Positions 38,902 to 47,136 of a stretch of DNA of 64,000 nucleotides are shown here, piece by piece. The position numbers were made by a program, and so were the translations under genes. Below the pieces are notes generated by a model. It saw only the letters and a program-made list of their open reading frames with translations. It was not told the origin of the DNA and searched no databases. This DNA is from Luethyella okanaganae (GTDB taxonomy: Bacteria > Actinomycetota > Actinomycetes > Actinomycetales > Microbacteriaceae). Every line of letters begins with the position of its first letter. Position 1 is the stretch's first letter. The stretch spans positions 186,001-250,000 of the forward strand of contig NZ_JBHSTP010000002.1 of NCBI RefSeq assembly GCF_042660285.1, read 5' to 3'.

Positions 38902-39867
38902 ATGACAGATCCGAATCGCGTGGACACGCTCGTCGTCGGAGCCGGTCCAGCAGGTCTCTCGGCCGCCCTCAACCTGGCACGAGCCAGGATGCGGGTGCTC
39001 GTCGTCGACAGCAACCGGCCGCGGAACGCGGCGACGATGATCTCGCACGGCTTCCTCACCCGCGACGGCATCCCGCCGCACGAGTTGCGGCGCATCGCGC
39101 GCGAGGAGCTCGGGGCCTACCCCGAGGCCGAGATCGTGCAGCGCTCGAGCGTCGTCGGCATCCGCCGTATCGACCAGACGGGTGCCGCCACCGACGCGGA
39201 TTCCCACCCGTTCCTGGCCACCGTGCGTGGCGGCACACAGGCTGGCGACCGGCTCGTGCTCGCCCGCACGGTGCTCGTCGCGACGGGCCTGCGAGAGACG
39301 CTGCCCGCGCTTCCGAGCATCCGCGCGTTCTACGGCATGAGCCTGTTCAGCTGCGTCGCCTGCGACGGCTACGAGCAGAGTGACCGCCCTCTCGCTCTCA
39401 TCGGCGAGACGCCCGACCTGCTGGCCCGTGCGCTTCTCGTCTCCCGCTGGAGCAGCGACCTGACCGTCTTCACGAACGGGTTGGCCGAGCTCGAAGCCGG
39501 TGATGAGGAGCACCTCGCACACCGCGGGATCCGCGTCGAACGTCGCGCGATCGACGATCTCGAGGGCGAACGCGGCAGCGTCACGGCCGTGCGCCTCGTG
39601 GACGGCGAGCGGGTGCCGATCGACGGCGGCTTCGTGCGGCCCCTGTGGCACCCTGTCGTCGACGCGCTCGCTGAGCTGAATCCGGCGTGCGACGACGACG
39701 GACACCTCGTGACCGACCGTGACGGCCGCACGAGCCTGCCAGGAGTCTATGCGGCGGGCGACGTCGCGGCCCCAGGACCTCAGCAGCTCATCGTTGCCGC
39801 CGGAGCGGGTGCACGCGTCGCGTCGGTCATCACTCAGGACCTGCTGGGAGTCTCGACGTCGCACTGA
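38902..39867 (+). CDS. Thioredoxin-reductase-like FAD/NAD(P) oxidoreductase
   Basis: 321 aa. FAD site DTLVVGAGPAGLSAALNLAR and C-terminal YAAGDVAAPGPQQL are typical for the TrxB superfamily. A redox dithiol-like motif CVACDGYE occupies the expected CxxC position. The NADP-binding glycine motif is replaced by LALIGETPDLLARAL, so cofactor preference may differ. It follows fdxA by two bases and is the last gene of the operon. A role in reducing CysH or a thioredoxin partner is inferred. Confidence 0.85.
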   Translation: MTDPNRVDTLVVGAGPAGLSAALNLARARMRVLVVDSNRPRNAATMISHGFLTRDGIPPHELRRIAREELGAYPEAEIVQRSSVVGIRRIDQTGAATDADSHPFLATVRGGTQAGDRLVLARTVLVATGLRETLPALPSIRAFYGMSLFSCVACDGYEQSDRPLALIGETPDLLARALLVSRWSSDLTVFTNGLAELEAGDEEHLAHRGIRVERRAIDDLEGERGSVTAVRLVDGERVPIDGGFVRPLWHPVVDALAELNPACDDDGHLVTDRDGRTSLPGVYAAGDVAAPGPQQLIVAAGAGARVASVITQDLLGVSTSH

Positions 39868-39875
39868 CGACATCC

Positions 39876-39907
39876 GCACCCACGCACCCACGCACCCACG
39901 CACCCAC
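39876..39907. repeat. Four tandem copies of GCACCCAC
   Basis: Exact 8-bp tandem array directly after the operon's last stop codon and touching the inverted repeat that follows. Confidence 0.9.
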
Positions 39908-39974
39908 GAGTGTTGCCGTTTCCGACGAGAACGTCCAGTAAACCGGACACCCTCGTCGGAAACGGCAACACTCG
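39907..39974. terminator. 23-bp perfect inverted repeat, probable bidirectional terminator
   Basis: Arms at 39907-39929 and 39952-39974 are exact complements (arm starts CGAGTGTTGCCGTTTCC), with a 22-base loop that itself holds GTCC/GGAC. It lies between the converging sulfur operon and the DUF1579-like gene. No T-run follows. Confidence 0.7.
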
Positions 39975-39989
39975 CGAGGGGACACGCGG

Positions 39990-40035
39990 GTGCCCCGACG
40001 CAGAGGTGCCCCCACGCAGAGGTGCCCCGACGCAG
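39990..40035. repeat. 16-bp tandem repeat (GTGCCCCGACGCAGAG)
   Basis: Two full copies, one differing at a single base, and a 14-base partial copy, between the inverted repeat and the end of the convergent gene. Confidence 0.85.
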
Positions 40036-40041
40036 TCCGCG

Positions 40042-40560
40042 TCAGGTGATGCGCGTCGCCTCGACGTGTTCCGTGAGCTCCCAGTTCGAGCCGCCGTCAT
40101 TCGAGACCCAGCCATCCCACACATACGAGTCCGCCGTGATCTCGCTGAAGTTCCAGCGGATGGGCCGCTCGTCGGTCTGTGTTCCGTCCTGACGAATGCC
40201 GCCACGATAGCTCGTGGCGATCAGGTGGCAATACTCACCCGTTTTCGGCGAGAAGAAACTCACCCGCCACGCGCCGGCGAGCGGATCGTAGACACGCACG
40301 CCGGTCGCGACCGTCTCCCTCTTGCCCTGCTCCGTCTCGACGACCTCGATGTCCTGCACGGCACGCCCGTCGAGGATGAAGGCGACGATCCAGGTGAACT
40401 CACGGTCGTGCCATTCCCCCGTGGCCTCGTCGAGCCGGTGCCCTCTCGCGGCCCAGGAGCCGACGAGCTGGCCGAAACGCCTCATCCGCGCCGGGTACTC
40501 GCTTGTCGCATCCTCGGAGACGAGTGCCTCGGTGAACGGAGATCCGGCTGCGGTCGTCAT
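40042..40560 (-). CDS. DUF1579-like protein of unknown function
   Basis: 172 aa, cytoplasmic, with a lipocalin-like beta pattern: FGQLVGSWAARGHRLDEATG, EFTWIVAFILDGRAVQDIEV, VSFFSPKTGEYCHLIATS and IRWNFSEITADSYVWDG. The alternating strands and the GxW-like start are typical of DUF1579 or heme/nitrobindin-like barrels. No catalytic residues are recognised. It is transcribed against the sulfur operon and ends next to a shared inverted repeat. Confidence 0.7.
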   Translation of the reverse strand: MTTAAGSPFTEALVSEDATSEYPARMRRFGQLVGSWAARGHRLDEATGEWHDREFTWIVAFILDGRAVQDIEVVETEQGKRETVATGVRVYDPLAGAWRVSFFSPKTGEYCHLIATSYRGGIRQDGTQTDERPIRWNFSEITADSYVWDGWVSNDGGSNWELTEHVEATRIT

Positions 40561-40960
40561 GACCCGATTTTACCTGCGACAGGTTTCCGGCACATGACAG
40601 ACGAGAAACGGACCAACCGCAGCCGGGCAGGTCGGAACGCGACGCCCCGATCGCCGTCGGGGTGCTCCCAGAGGGGGGGTGCGCCCAGAGGGGGGCGGGA
40701 GTAGCCCGGCGGCGCGTCGGTCGAGTCGAGTAGCTCGCCAGGCAGACGCAAGTGGTCAGGAGCGATGACGTCGTCGTGAGCGAGGAAAGCCACGTCATCA
40801 CCGCGCGCGTCGCGCGGGCGACGCTTGCGGTTTCCATGGCCGAAGCCCGGACCCTTGGGCAGCTCGAACCATCGGATGCGGACATCCGAGTAGGAGGCGC
40901 CGACCTCCGCCGTGTCGTCGGTGCAGCCATCGCGACGACGGGCAGCTCGAAGTCGGGCTT
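40557..40960 (-). pseudogene. Possible family-2 glycosyltransferase remnant
   Basis: One frame reads RWFELPKGPGFGHGN and then DDVAFLAHDDVIAPDHLRLP, recalling the GT2 pattern in which a DxD-type HDDV follows a glycine-rich segment. The flanking sequence shifts frame and lacks a start. The rest of 40961-41028 shows nothing. Resemblance only. Confidence 0.3.
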
Positions 40961-41028
40961 GTCTTGGGCGAAGCGCTCGCGATGGCGATATGCAGGGTCT
41001 CCGGCCGATTGCGGGTCAGCGACCGCGC

Positions 41029-41634
41029 TCAGTCGCCGGACGGTCCGGCCTGACTGAGGCTCACATCCGTGCGATGGAAGTTCTGGAAGGAACGCGACGC
41101 GGTCGGCCCGCGCTGATCCTGGTAGCGGGAGCTGTACTCGCTCGAGCCGTAGGGCTTCTCGGCCGGTGACGAGAGCATGAAGAAGCACAGCTGGCCGATC
41201 TTCATGCCGGGCCACAGCTTGATGGGCAGGGTCGCGACGTTGCTCAGCTCGAGGGTCACGTGGCCCGAGAAGCCGGGGTCGATGAAGCCGGCGGTCGAGT
41301 GGGTGAGCAGGCCGAGACGGCCGAGCGAGCTCTTGCCCTCGAGGCGCGCGGCGATGTCATCCGGCAGGCTCACGAGCTCGAACGTCGAGCCGAGCACGAA
41401 CTCGCCGGGGTGCAGGATGAACGGCTCGTCCTGCTTCGCCTCGATGAGACGGGTCAGCTCGGGCTGGTCCTCCGCTGGGTCGATGTAGGGGTATTTGTGG
41501 TTGTCGAAGAGCCTGAAGTAGCGGTCGAGCCGCACATCGATGCTCGACGGCTGAATCATCTCGCGATCGTAGGGATCCAGGCGGATGCGAGCTGCGGCGA
41601 TGTTGGCGGTGATGTCCTGGTCCGAGAGAAGCAC
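41029..41634 (-). CDS. dcd: dCTP deaminase
   Basis: 201 aa, trimeric dUTPase-fold enzyme making dUTP (or dUMP in bifunctional members) from dCTP. The N-terminus MLLSDQDITANIAA, the nucleotide-binding LEGKSSLGRLGLLTHSTAGF and DPGFSGHVTLELSN are diagnostic. The C-terminal part YGSSEYSSRYQDQRGPTASR closes the active site. Length is normal. It is the last gene before a repeat-rich gap and tRNA-Gly. Confidence 0.95.
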   Translation of the reverse strand: MLLSDQDITANIAAARIRLDPYDREMIQPSSIDVRLDRYFRLFDNHKYPYIDPAEDQPELTRLIEAKQDEPFILHPGEFVLGSTFELVSLPDDIAARLEGKSSLGRLGLLTHSTAGFIDPGFSGHVTLELSNVATLPIKLWPGMKIGQLCFFMLSSPAEKPYGSSEYSSRYQDQRGPTASRSFQNFHRTDVSLSQAGPSGD

Positions 41635-41689
41635 GGTGCCAGCCTAGCGGCGGCGACCGGGCCCCGTGCCGCGGCCGTGTTGCTGTGCA

Positions 41690-41870
41690 GCCGCGCCGCC
41701 GCTCTCCACCCTGCAGCCCCCACCCACTGGAGTCCCGCCGCTCGAGACCCCGCCGCTCGAGACCCACACCGCCGGTAGAGCCTGTCGAGCACGTCGAGAC
41801 CCCGCACCTATCGAGCCCCACCGCAGACCGAGCCGGACCCCGGTGGTCGAACCGGTCGAGACCTCCGCCC
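41690..41870. repeat. Degenerate repeat-rich spacer between dcd and tRNA-Gly
   Basis: Contains GAGCCTGTCGAGCACGTCGAG (41778 onward, a variant of the short palindromic repeat), two CCGCTCGAGACCC copies and CCGGTGGTCGAACCGGTCGAG. No coding potential; it appears to be a nest of decayed copies. Confidence 0.65.
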
Positions 41871-41929
41871 CGCGCACCGACCTTGCTAGGATGGTCTCCG
41901 TTCCTAGTCCGGCGACGGATGCGGGGCAC

Positions 41930-42000
41930 GCGGATGTAGTTCAATGGCAGAACTTCAGCTTCCCAAGCTGATAGCGCGGGTTCGATTCCCGTCATCCGCT
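41930..42000 (+). tRNA. tRNA-Gly (anticodon CCC)
   Basis: 71 nt cloverleaf: acceptor GCGGATG/CATCCGC, D arm GTTC...GAAC, anticodon stem TCAGC/GCTGA with loop TTCCCAA (CCC anticodon), and T loop TTCGATT. Discriminator T at 42000; CCA is not encoded. Confidence 0.96.
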
Positions 42001-42027
42001 CTTTGCGATGTGTCTCAGGACGTTGTG

Positions 42028-42067
42028 AACGGTTGAACCCCGGATTTTAGGGGTTCAGCCGTTTTTT
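42028..42067 (+). terminator. Rho-independent terminator after tRNA-Gly
   Basis: Stem AACGGTTGAACCCC / GGGGTTCAGCCGTT with an 8-base loop followed by a T-run at 42062-42067. Confidence 0.92.
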
Positions 42068-42143
42068 GTTTGCCTTGGTATTCCCGGTCGGGGGATCCCT
42101 CTCGGACGTGAGTCGACGTGGGGCTGCAACCCTCGATCATCGG

Positions 42144-42893
42144 TTAGGAGGTCCCTGCTTGGGGTTCGGCAGCGGCGGAAGGAAGCCGACCGGTGAGGAA
42201 CGGGCGCAGGATTACCGCCGCGGTCGCAAGGAAGGCGACGCAGGTGATTGCGACGACAGCATCCGGCAGCGGGTTCACGGAGAGGATGGTCGTGAAGTCG
42301 GCGGCGGCGTGTACCAGCACTAGCGGAAGCACCCAGCGGAAGCGGTACTGGAACGCCGCCAACCCGATGCCGTAACACGCGGAGACGAGAACGTTGAGGA
42401 GGACATCGTCGGCCGTGCGTGCGGTGGTGGCTAATGCTGAGAGGTGCTGGAGGCCGAAGAGGGCGCCGGTGAGCGCGACGGCACCGGCGGGGCCGAAGGA
42501 ACGCCGCATCCGCTCCAGCACAACGACGCGGCTGATGAGCTCTTCGTTCAGACCGACGAGGAGCAGAGTGAGTGCCCAGAGCCCGAACCCGGGCGGGCGC
42601 TCGACGAGACCGCTCGGCACCGCCCACAGCAGCACCTCGACAACGAATGGCACCAGGAACAGGGCGGCGGCTCTCCCCCGCCACAGCGAGAACAGGCCGG
42701 ACGCGCGCCACTGTCCGCGCACGGTCACGAGCACAACGGCAAGGAGTACGCATGCGAAGTTGACGGCGAGCCCGAGGTGCCAGCCCGAGATTCCCAGCAG
42801 CGGCGCGAACGCGAAGGCTCCCATGATCGCCCCGAACCGAAGGACGTGCACTGCCGCGCCGAATCCGAGCGCCCGCCAACGATCAACTGTCAC
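42144..42893 (-). CDS. CPBP (CAAX/Rce1-like) intramembrane metalloprotease
   Basis: 249 aa, about seven membrane helices. The three family motifs are present: NEELISR (EExxxR), FGLQHL (FxxxH) and LVHAAADFT (HxxxD/N). These form the intramembrane glutamate/histidine active site. In bacteria such proteins act in peptide maturation, bacteriocin immunity or signalling; the substrate here is unknown. The gene is isolated between the tRNA terminator and a degenerate stretch. Confidence 0.88.
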   Translation of the reverse strand: MTVDRWRALGFGAAVHVLRFGAIMGAFAFAPLLGISGWHLGLAVNFACVLLAVVLVTVRGQWRASGLFSLWRGRAAALFLVPFVVEVLLWAVPSGLVERPPGFGLWALTLLLVGLNEELISRVVVLERMRRSFGPAGAVALTGALFGLQHLSALATTARTADDVLLNVLVSACYGIGLAAFQYRFRWVLPLVLVHAAADFTTILSVNPLPDAVVAITCVAFLATAAVILRPFLTGRLPSAAAEPQAGTS

Positions 42894-42912
42894 CCGCGCA
42901 CGCTACCAGACC

Positions 42913-42950
42913 GTAGTGCCCTGTCCGTGAAGTAGTGCCCTGTCCGTGAA
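42913..42950. repeat. 19-bp direct tandem duplication
   Basis: GTAGTGCCCTGTCCGTGAA occurs twice back to back just upstream of the CPBP gene. Similar GTAGTGCCCTGTC strings often flank insertion sequences, but no transposase is seen here. From 42951 to 43509 I find no convincing gene; a 60-codon frame at 43152 with a GAGGGAG site is the best candidate. Confidence 0.8.
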
Positions 42951-43509
42951 TGCGGGGAGACGGGTCATGCGAGGTCAGGGAGATGCCCATACCGTGCCGG
43001 ATGCCGTGATCCTCACGACGGCACCGCCCCAGCGCGAGGGGTGCCCTGCCAGTACCCGTTTCATCAGGGACTCCCGCTCGCCAATGAAACATCTTTGACT
43101 TGTCGTAATCGAAGTCGTACCAGAAGGTCATACCAGAAGAGGGAGATACACATGTTTCATCACAGCCGCAATCGGTCCGCGTTCGTCACGCAGGTTCAGC
43201 GCGCGTTCGCATCGTTCGCACCGCTCCCCGTGGCTATCTGGGCGTTTCAGACGACCCGGCCGACGAGATCGAGAAAAGTCGGGGTCGACTGGGATCTGGC
43301 GTTGGGCCGGCTCACCTCGAACGAGATGCCGTGAACCTCTATGCCTCTGAAGGCAACTTGTCCTCACCCGAGGTCTTGTTCCGTCAGCGCGGATGGATGC
43401 TGACCCCGCGATCATCGCGCGGACCGGCGACACCCTGGTCATGACCGTCTTCCGCCGAGGTGCGCGCCGAATTCAGCCGAGGTCACCAAGTGCCTTCGAG
43501 AAGAGGTCG

Positions 43510-43998
43510 CTACACCAGTAGAGCGAGCGATGCGGATCGCTTGGCGACGATCGGGCGAAGGCCGTGATCGATCGAGTAGCGGCCTGCTCCCGTCAGGATG
43601 ATCGACACGCACATCGCGATCAGGATGAAGTTCAGCTCCCACCCTCCTGTCGATGTCTCGACGAAGAACCCGTTCGGCCCGTTGAAGACAGCGACGGCCA
43701 CGGCCATGTCGATTGCGATACATGCTGCGGCAATCTTGCTGAGGAACCCGACCGCGAGGGCGATCCCCCCGGCGAATTCCACGAGTGCGACGGCGATCGC
43801 CCAGAGCGTGGCCGGTTGAACAGCAAGCGACTCGAAGAATGCCGCCGTGCCGGGGATTCCTCCTCCCCCGAAAGCGCCGAACAGCTTCTGTGATCCGTGG
43901 GCGACGAAGATGAATCCGAGGACCAGCCGCAGCACCAGCGGTGAGGCATCGTTGGCCATGCGAATTGCGGTCGGTTCGGGAGTGGTGGTCGTTGTCAT
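43510..43998 (-). CDS. DoxX family membrane protein
   Basis: 162 aa, four membrane helices. The DoxX pattern is clear: LVLRLVLGFIFVAHGSQKLF, GGGGIPGTAAFFESL, AVALVEFAGGIALAVGFLSK. Family members are quinone- or thiol-redox-associated membrane proteins of mostly unknown function. ATG at 43998 is chosen over the upstream in-frame start because AAGGA lies seven bases before it. Confidence 0.9.
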   Translation of the reverse strand: MTTTTTPEPTAIRMANDASPLVLRLVLGFIFVAHGSQKLFGAFGGGGIPGTAAFFESLAVQPATLWAIAVALVEFAGGIALAVGFLSKIAAACIAIDMAVAVAVFNGPNGFFVETSTGGWELNFILIAMCVSIILTGAGRYSIDHGLRPIVAKRSASLALLV

Positions 43999-44310
43999 AA
44001 AGGTTCCTTCGCGTCTCGCCGGCGCCCAGCACGCGTTATGCAACCGCCTCGATGTGCCAGTGCCGCCGTATGGAAATCGGTGAGGCGGCAGTTGCTACGC
44101 TGCCACCTGGAACTGGGATGAGCGTGTGAAGCGGTTGAGTAGACGGTACGTTGCGCAGACTCGCCTCAGTTGTCGTCGAAAGAACAGTCCTTGCCGACGA
44201 ACGCACCCATGGCCAGCTAGACACGCTCGGTGTGCCGATGGCGCGGGCCGCGAATCTCCGTGACCCGCAGAGTCCACAGACGGCTCCGATTCAGCTCGTA
44301 CCTGGAAAGA

Positions 44311-44457
44311 TCAGCCTCGGCGAACGCTGAGGGCGCGCCAGCCGTCAGGTATCTGTGCTCTCGCCGCGGCGAGAGCCGTCGGTTCATCGACACCATCCGC
44401 CTCAACCACGACAGACTCACCCGAGGCGGGATTGGTCGCGATGATGCTCACCTTCAC
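44311..44457 (-). CDS. Small protein, 48 aa, of an unnamed actinobacterial type
   Basis: A GTG-initiated frame: VKVSIIATNPASGESVVVEA followed by DEPTALAAARAQIPDGWRAL and SVRRG. The pattern of a short beta-rich half, an Ala-rich helix and a closing PDGW..L.VRR resembles small conserved actinobacterial proteins without known function. The composition is coding-like although the gene is short. The stretch 43999-44310 and 44458-44926 hold no other gene that I can support. Confidence 0.45.
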   Translation of the reverse strand: MKVSIIATNPASGESVVVEADGVDEPTALAAARAQIPDGWRALSVRRG

Positions 44458-44926
44458 GGCTCAAAGCTACGCCGGACTCTCGCGCAGTGAAAGCGTGATG
44501 TCATCCGACCGCGACGGTTCCGGCTCATTCGCCTCGGTCGAACCACGGTCGACGTACCTGCTGAACAGACGCGCTCGCGACGCGCGGCCAGCATCCCAGC
44601 CTGGTTCACGTCGATCGCCGCGCACGCCGCCCCATAGGCGGCCTCGAGGAGAACCGCCCGGCCGTGATCGGCGCCGCCGGAGTCGAACCGCCGTCACCAC
44701 GCCCGCAGCCGAACTCCTCCGTTGCGTGCCTGCTCGGGTTTCCCGATCGCGATAGGCGGGACGAGCGCGGTACGGAGGGACGTGGGCGGCAGTACGGAGA
44801 AGGGCGCGTATGGCACGCGAACAGTGCGAGGGCGACTCGGAGATCTGCTCGATGCCGCGGTCCCGTCGGGCATGGCCCCCGAACGTGGGAGGTGTACCGC
44901 ACCTCACCGCGAGCTGAAGGACAACC

Positions 44927-45856
44927 ATGCCAACCGACATCGACGAACCTTGTGAGCTGAACGACGATGACACGATCCTCTGCGCAGTGCGCGCGGGTGA
45001 CCTCTCCGCCTATGGCGAGCTGTGGCGTCGCCACCGAGCCGCCTCGCTGACCCTGGCCCGAGCCTGCTGGCCGTCCGCCCCCGAGGACCTCGTGTCGGAG
45101 GGCTTCACCGCCGTGCTCGCCGCCATCCGCGCAGGCGTCGGGCCACGGTATGGCTTCCGGACCTATCTCTTCGCCGTGCTCCGGCGGCTCGCCGCCTCTT
45201 GGGCTCGGGCGAGGCGCGAGACGACTATCGACTTCGCCGACGAACTCCCCGCACCCGGCGATTCGGGTTGTGATCCGGAAGAGCACGCAATCGTGGCCGA
45301 CGCCTTCCAGCGGCTGCCCGACCGCTGGCAGCTCGTGCTGCGGCTGTCGGTCGTCGATGGACTCAGCCCGAGCCTCATCGGAGAACGTCTCGACATGACG
45401 GAGAACGCAGTCGCCGCGCTGACCTTCCGCGCCAAGGACGGGCTCCGACGGTCCTGGGTCCGCGCACAGCTTCCGGAGCGACCCGGCTCACCCGAGCACG
45501 TCTGGGCCATGGACCATATCGTCCCCCATGTCCGCTCCCGACTTCGACCGCTCGAGGCGAGACGCCTGCGCCGCCACGTCGATGCGTGCGCGAGCTGCGC
45601 CTCGGCTCTCTCCACGGCCGCGAAGCTGTGGCACTGGGTGGCGGCCCCGATTCCATCACTGAGACTGAGAGCGCCGAGGACTCCGAGGGCGTCGCACCGA
45701 TCGGAGCTGCTGCTCGGGGACGAATCAGCCGATCCCGAGCGCGGCGTAGGGATCGATGCCGATCACGACCTGCGAGAGCGATGGCGGCTCGATGACCGGT
45801 GGCTCATCCAGCTCCTCGAGCCTGACATCGGTCCCCGAGCCGTCGCCACGCAGTGA
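44927..45856 (+). CDS. ECF-type sigma-70 factor with C-terminal zinc-binding-like domain
   Basis: 309 aa. Region 2 is seen at residues 15-90 (APEDLVSEGFTAVLAAIRAG, YLFAVLRRLAASWARAR). Region 4 is at 120-180 (RLPDRWQLVLRLSVVDGLSP, ERLDMTENAVAAL). After a spacer, HVDACASCASAL gives an HxxxCxxC motif like the zinc-binding anti-sigma domain, here on the same polypeptide. It could sense redox or autoinhibit. The last 44 codons overlap the 3' end of the convergent lipoprotein gene, so one of the two C-termini may be shorter in reality. Confidence 0.82.
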   Translation: MPTDIDEPCELNDDDTILCAVRAGDLSAYGELWRRHRAASLTLARACWPSAPEDLVSEGFTAVLAAIRAGVGPRYGFRTYLFAVLRRLAASWARARRETTIDFADELPAPGDSGCDPEEHAIVADAFQRLPDRWQLVLRLSVVDGLSPSLIGERLDMTENAVAALTFRAKDGLRRSWVRAQLPERPGSPEHVWAMDHIVPHVRSRLRPLEARRLRRHVDACASCASALSTAAKLWHWVAAPIPSLRLRAPRTPRASHRSELLLGDESADPERGVGIDADHDLRERWRLDDRWLIQLLEPDIGPRAVATQ

Positions 45857-46465
45857 CTCGACGCGGCTCACTCGCACACCGTCCGATACCGCATCGATCG
45901 TCAACCGGGTGGTCTCGACCTCATCCTCGTAGACGAAGATATGCGTCGTGCCCTCTCTCACGACGCCGATGGGCTGTTCCAGCGCGTTCGCGGAGGCGAC
46001 CGTCTGCAGGAACAGCCCGAAATCGGCGAACTTGGTAAGCTCGGTTCCCAACGAGCCGGGCACAGGAACGTAGCCGTGGCTCGCGGTCTGCGCCGGCGCA
46101 TCCGGCAGTCCGAGCCCCATCCAGTATGGGGCGGGCGCACGCAACCACACCATGCTCTGAGCGGCTATCACGTCTAGGACGATGCCACCGCTATCGATCG
46201 TGCCACGCCAGGCGAGGAGGTCCCCGCGGACCTCCGCCTCGCCCGCGAGGGTCGTGCCGGCGAGGGTCGCCTGCAGGGTCGCCTGCATGCCCTTGCCGTT
46301 GGAGAGGCGTGCACGGGCCTGCTTTAGAAGGCCGAGATCCTCCGCTCCCGGCCGGGGCGCATCCTCTGAGGCTACCGAGGAAGTCGGCGTTGCAGAGCCG
46401 GGCGGCGCGCACCCGCTCAGCGCGACGACCGCAAGTGCGGCGACGCCGCCGAGGAGGCGTCTCAT
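45725..46465 (-). CDS. Lipoprotein, LppX/LprG-like fold possible
   Basis: 246 aa. Lipoprotein signal with lipobox LSGC (Cys19). The mature part (ARARLSNGKGMQATLQATLA, GEAEVRGDLLAWRGTIDSGG) resembles the half-barrel lipid-binding lipoproteins of actinobacteria. The start overlaps the stop of the upstream lipoprotein gene (ATGA), so both are coupled. It converges on the ECF sigma gene with a 132-base overlap. The role is inferred only from the fold-like pattern. Confidence 0.75.
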   Translation of the reverse strand: MRRLLGGVAALAVVALSGCAPPGSATPTSSVASEDAPRPGAEDLGLLKQARARLSNGKGMQATLQATLAGTTLAGEAEVRGDLLAWRGTIDSGGIVLDVIAAQSMVWLRAPAPYWMGLGLPDAPAQTASHGYVPVPGSLGTELTKFADFGLFLQTVASANALEQPIGVVREGTTHIFVYEDEVETTRLTIDAVSDGVRVSRVESLRGDGSGTDVRLEELDEPPVIEPPSLSQVVIGIDPYAALGIG

Positions 46466-47043
46466 CGGACGTCGCCGCCGAGAAGCGGGGCGAGGTCGAG
46501 AGAGCAGCGACTCTCTATATCGGCTCGGGCACTCTCAACCGCAGATATCACCGTGAGACGGAGATCGCCGAGCGCGCTCAGAACAGCCTCGGTCAAGAGG
46601 CTGCCCCCGCTGACTTCCAGCCCCTCAACGGCAGCGCCGGTCAGCTCGGCGGCCTTCGCCCAGTTCGCCGCCTGTTCCGGAACCTGTGAGATCTCGGCGA
46701 GGCGCGCATAGGCCTTCTGAGACTGGGCGAGCACCCCTTGGAAGCTCGCCTGCGCCGCCTCTCCACTCAGCGAACCCATCGCCGTATCGATCTCGATGAG
46801 CGAGCGGAAGGCCGTGCAGTCGTCTTTCGCGTTCAGCACGGCCGAGTAGTCGCCCCCCACCTCCTTGTCCTTTTCTGGCGCTGCCGAAGTAGGCGGCTCG
46901 GGCGTCGGCGTCAACGAGGCCGACGCGCTCGGCGTCCCCCGGTCGTGAGGCTTCTTCGACTCCGGCTCGCTCGAACATCCCGTCGCGGCCGATGCAACGA
47001 TCACTCCGGCCGCGACAGCCGCGATGACTCTTCCCCTCATCAT
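46462..47043 (-). CDS. Lipoprotein of unknown function
   Basis: 193 aa from the ATG-ATG at 47043. The signal VIAAVAAGVIVASAATGCSS contains a lipobox (ATGC). A Pro/Thr/Ser linker follows, then an all-helical domain (FRSLIEIDTAMGSLSGEAAQ, EQAANWAKAAELTGAAVEGL). An AAGAAAGGGAAA site precedes it. It is read after the LAxTG surface protein gene with a 93-base gap and is coupled to the next lipoprotein. Confidence 0.75.
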   Translation of the reverse strand: MMRGRVIAAVAAGVIVASAATGCSSEPESKKPHDRGTPSASASLTPTPEPPTSAAPEKDKEVGGDYSAVLNAKDDCTAFRSLIEIDTAMGSLSGEAAQASFQGVLAQSQKAYARLAEISQVPEQAANWAKAAELTGAAVEGLEVSGGSLLTEAVLSALGDLRLTVISAVESARADIESRCSLDLAPLLGGDVR

Positions 47044-47136
47044 TTCGGTTTCCCTTTCTTCACTCGATTGTTTGGGACGGAGTCCCCACGGTGGGGCGGA
47101 GGTCGAAGCCACCCGCCCCACCGAGGAGACGCGCCA

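Noticed and set aside
41930..42000. tRNA-Gly as the attachment site of an integrated element
   Set aside because: No duplicated tRNA 3' end or integrase lies nearby; the serine integrase is 17 kb away and this enzyme class does not normally need a tRNA target.
42913..42950. Terminal repeat of an insertion sequence
   Set aside because: The duplicated 19-mer recalls IS-flanking strings, but it is a direct tandem and no transposase or second end is found nearby.
44660..44745. tRNA-like string with a GAGTCGAACCGCC segment
   Set aside because: The T-loop-like part is present, but no acceptor, D or anticodon stems can be formed around it.
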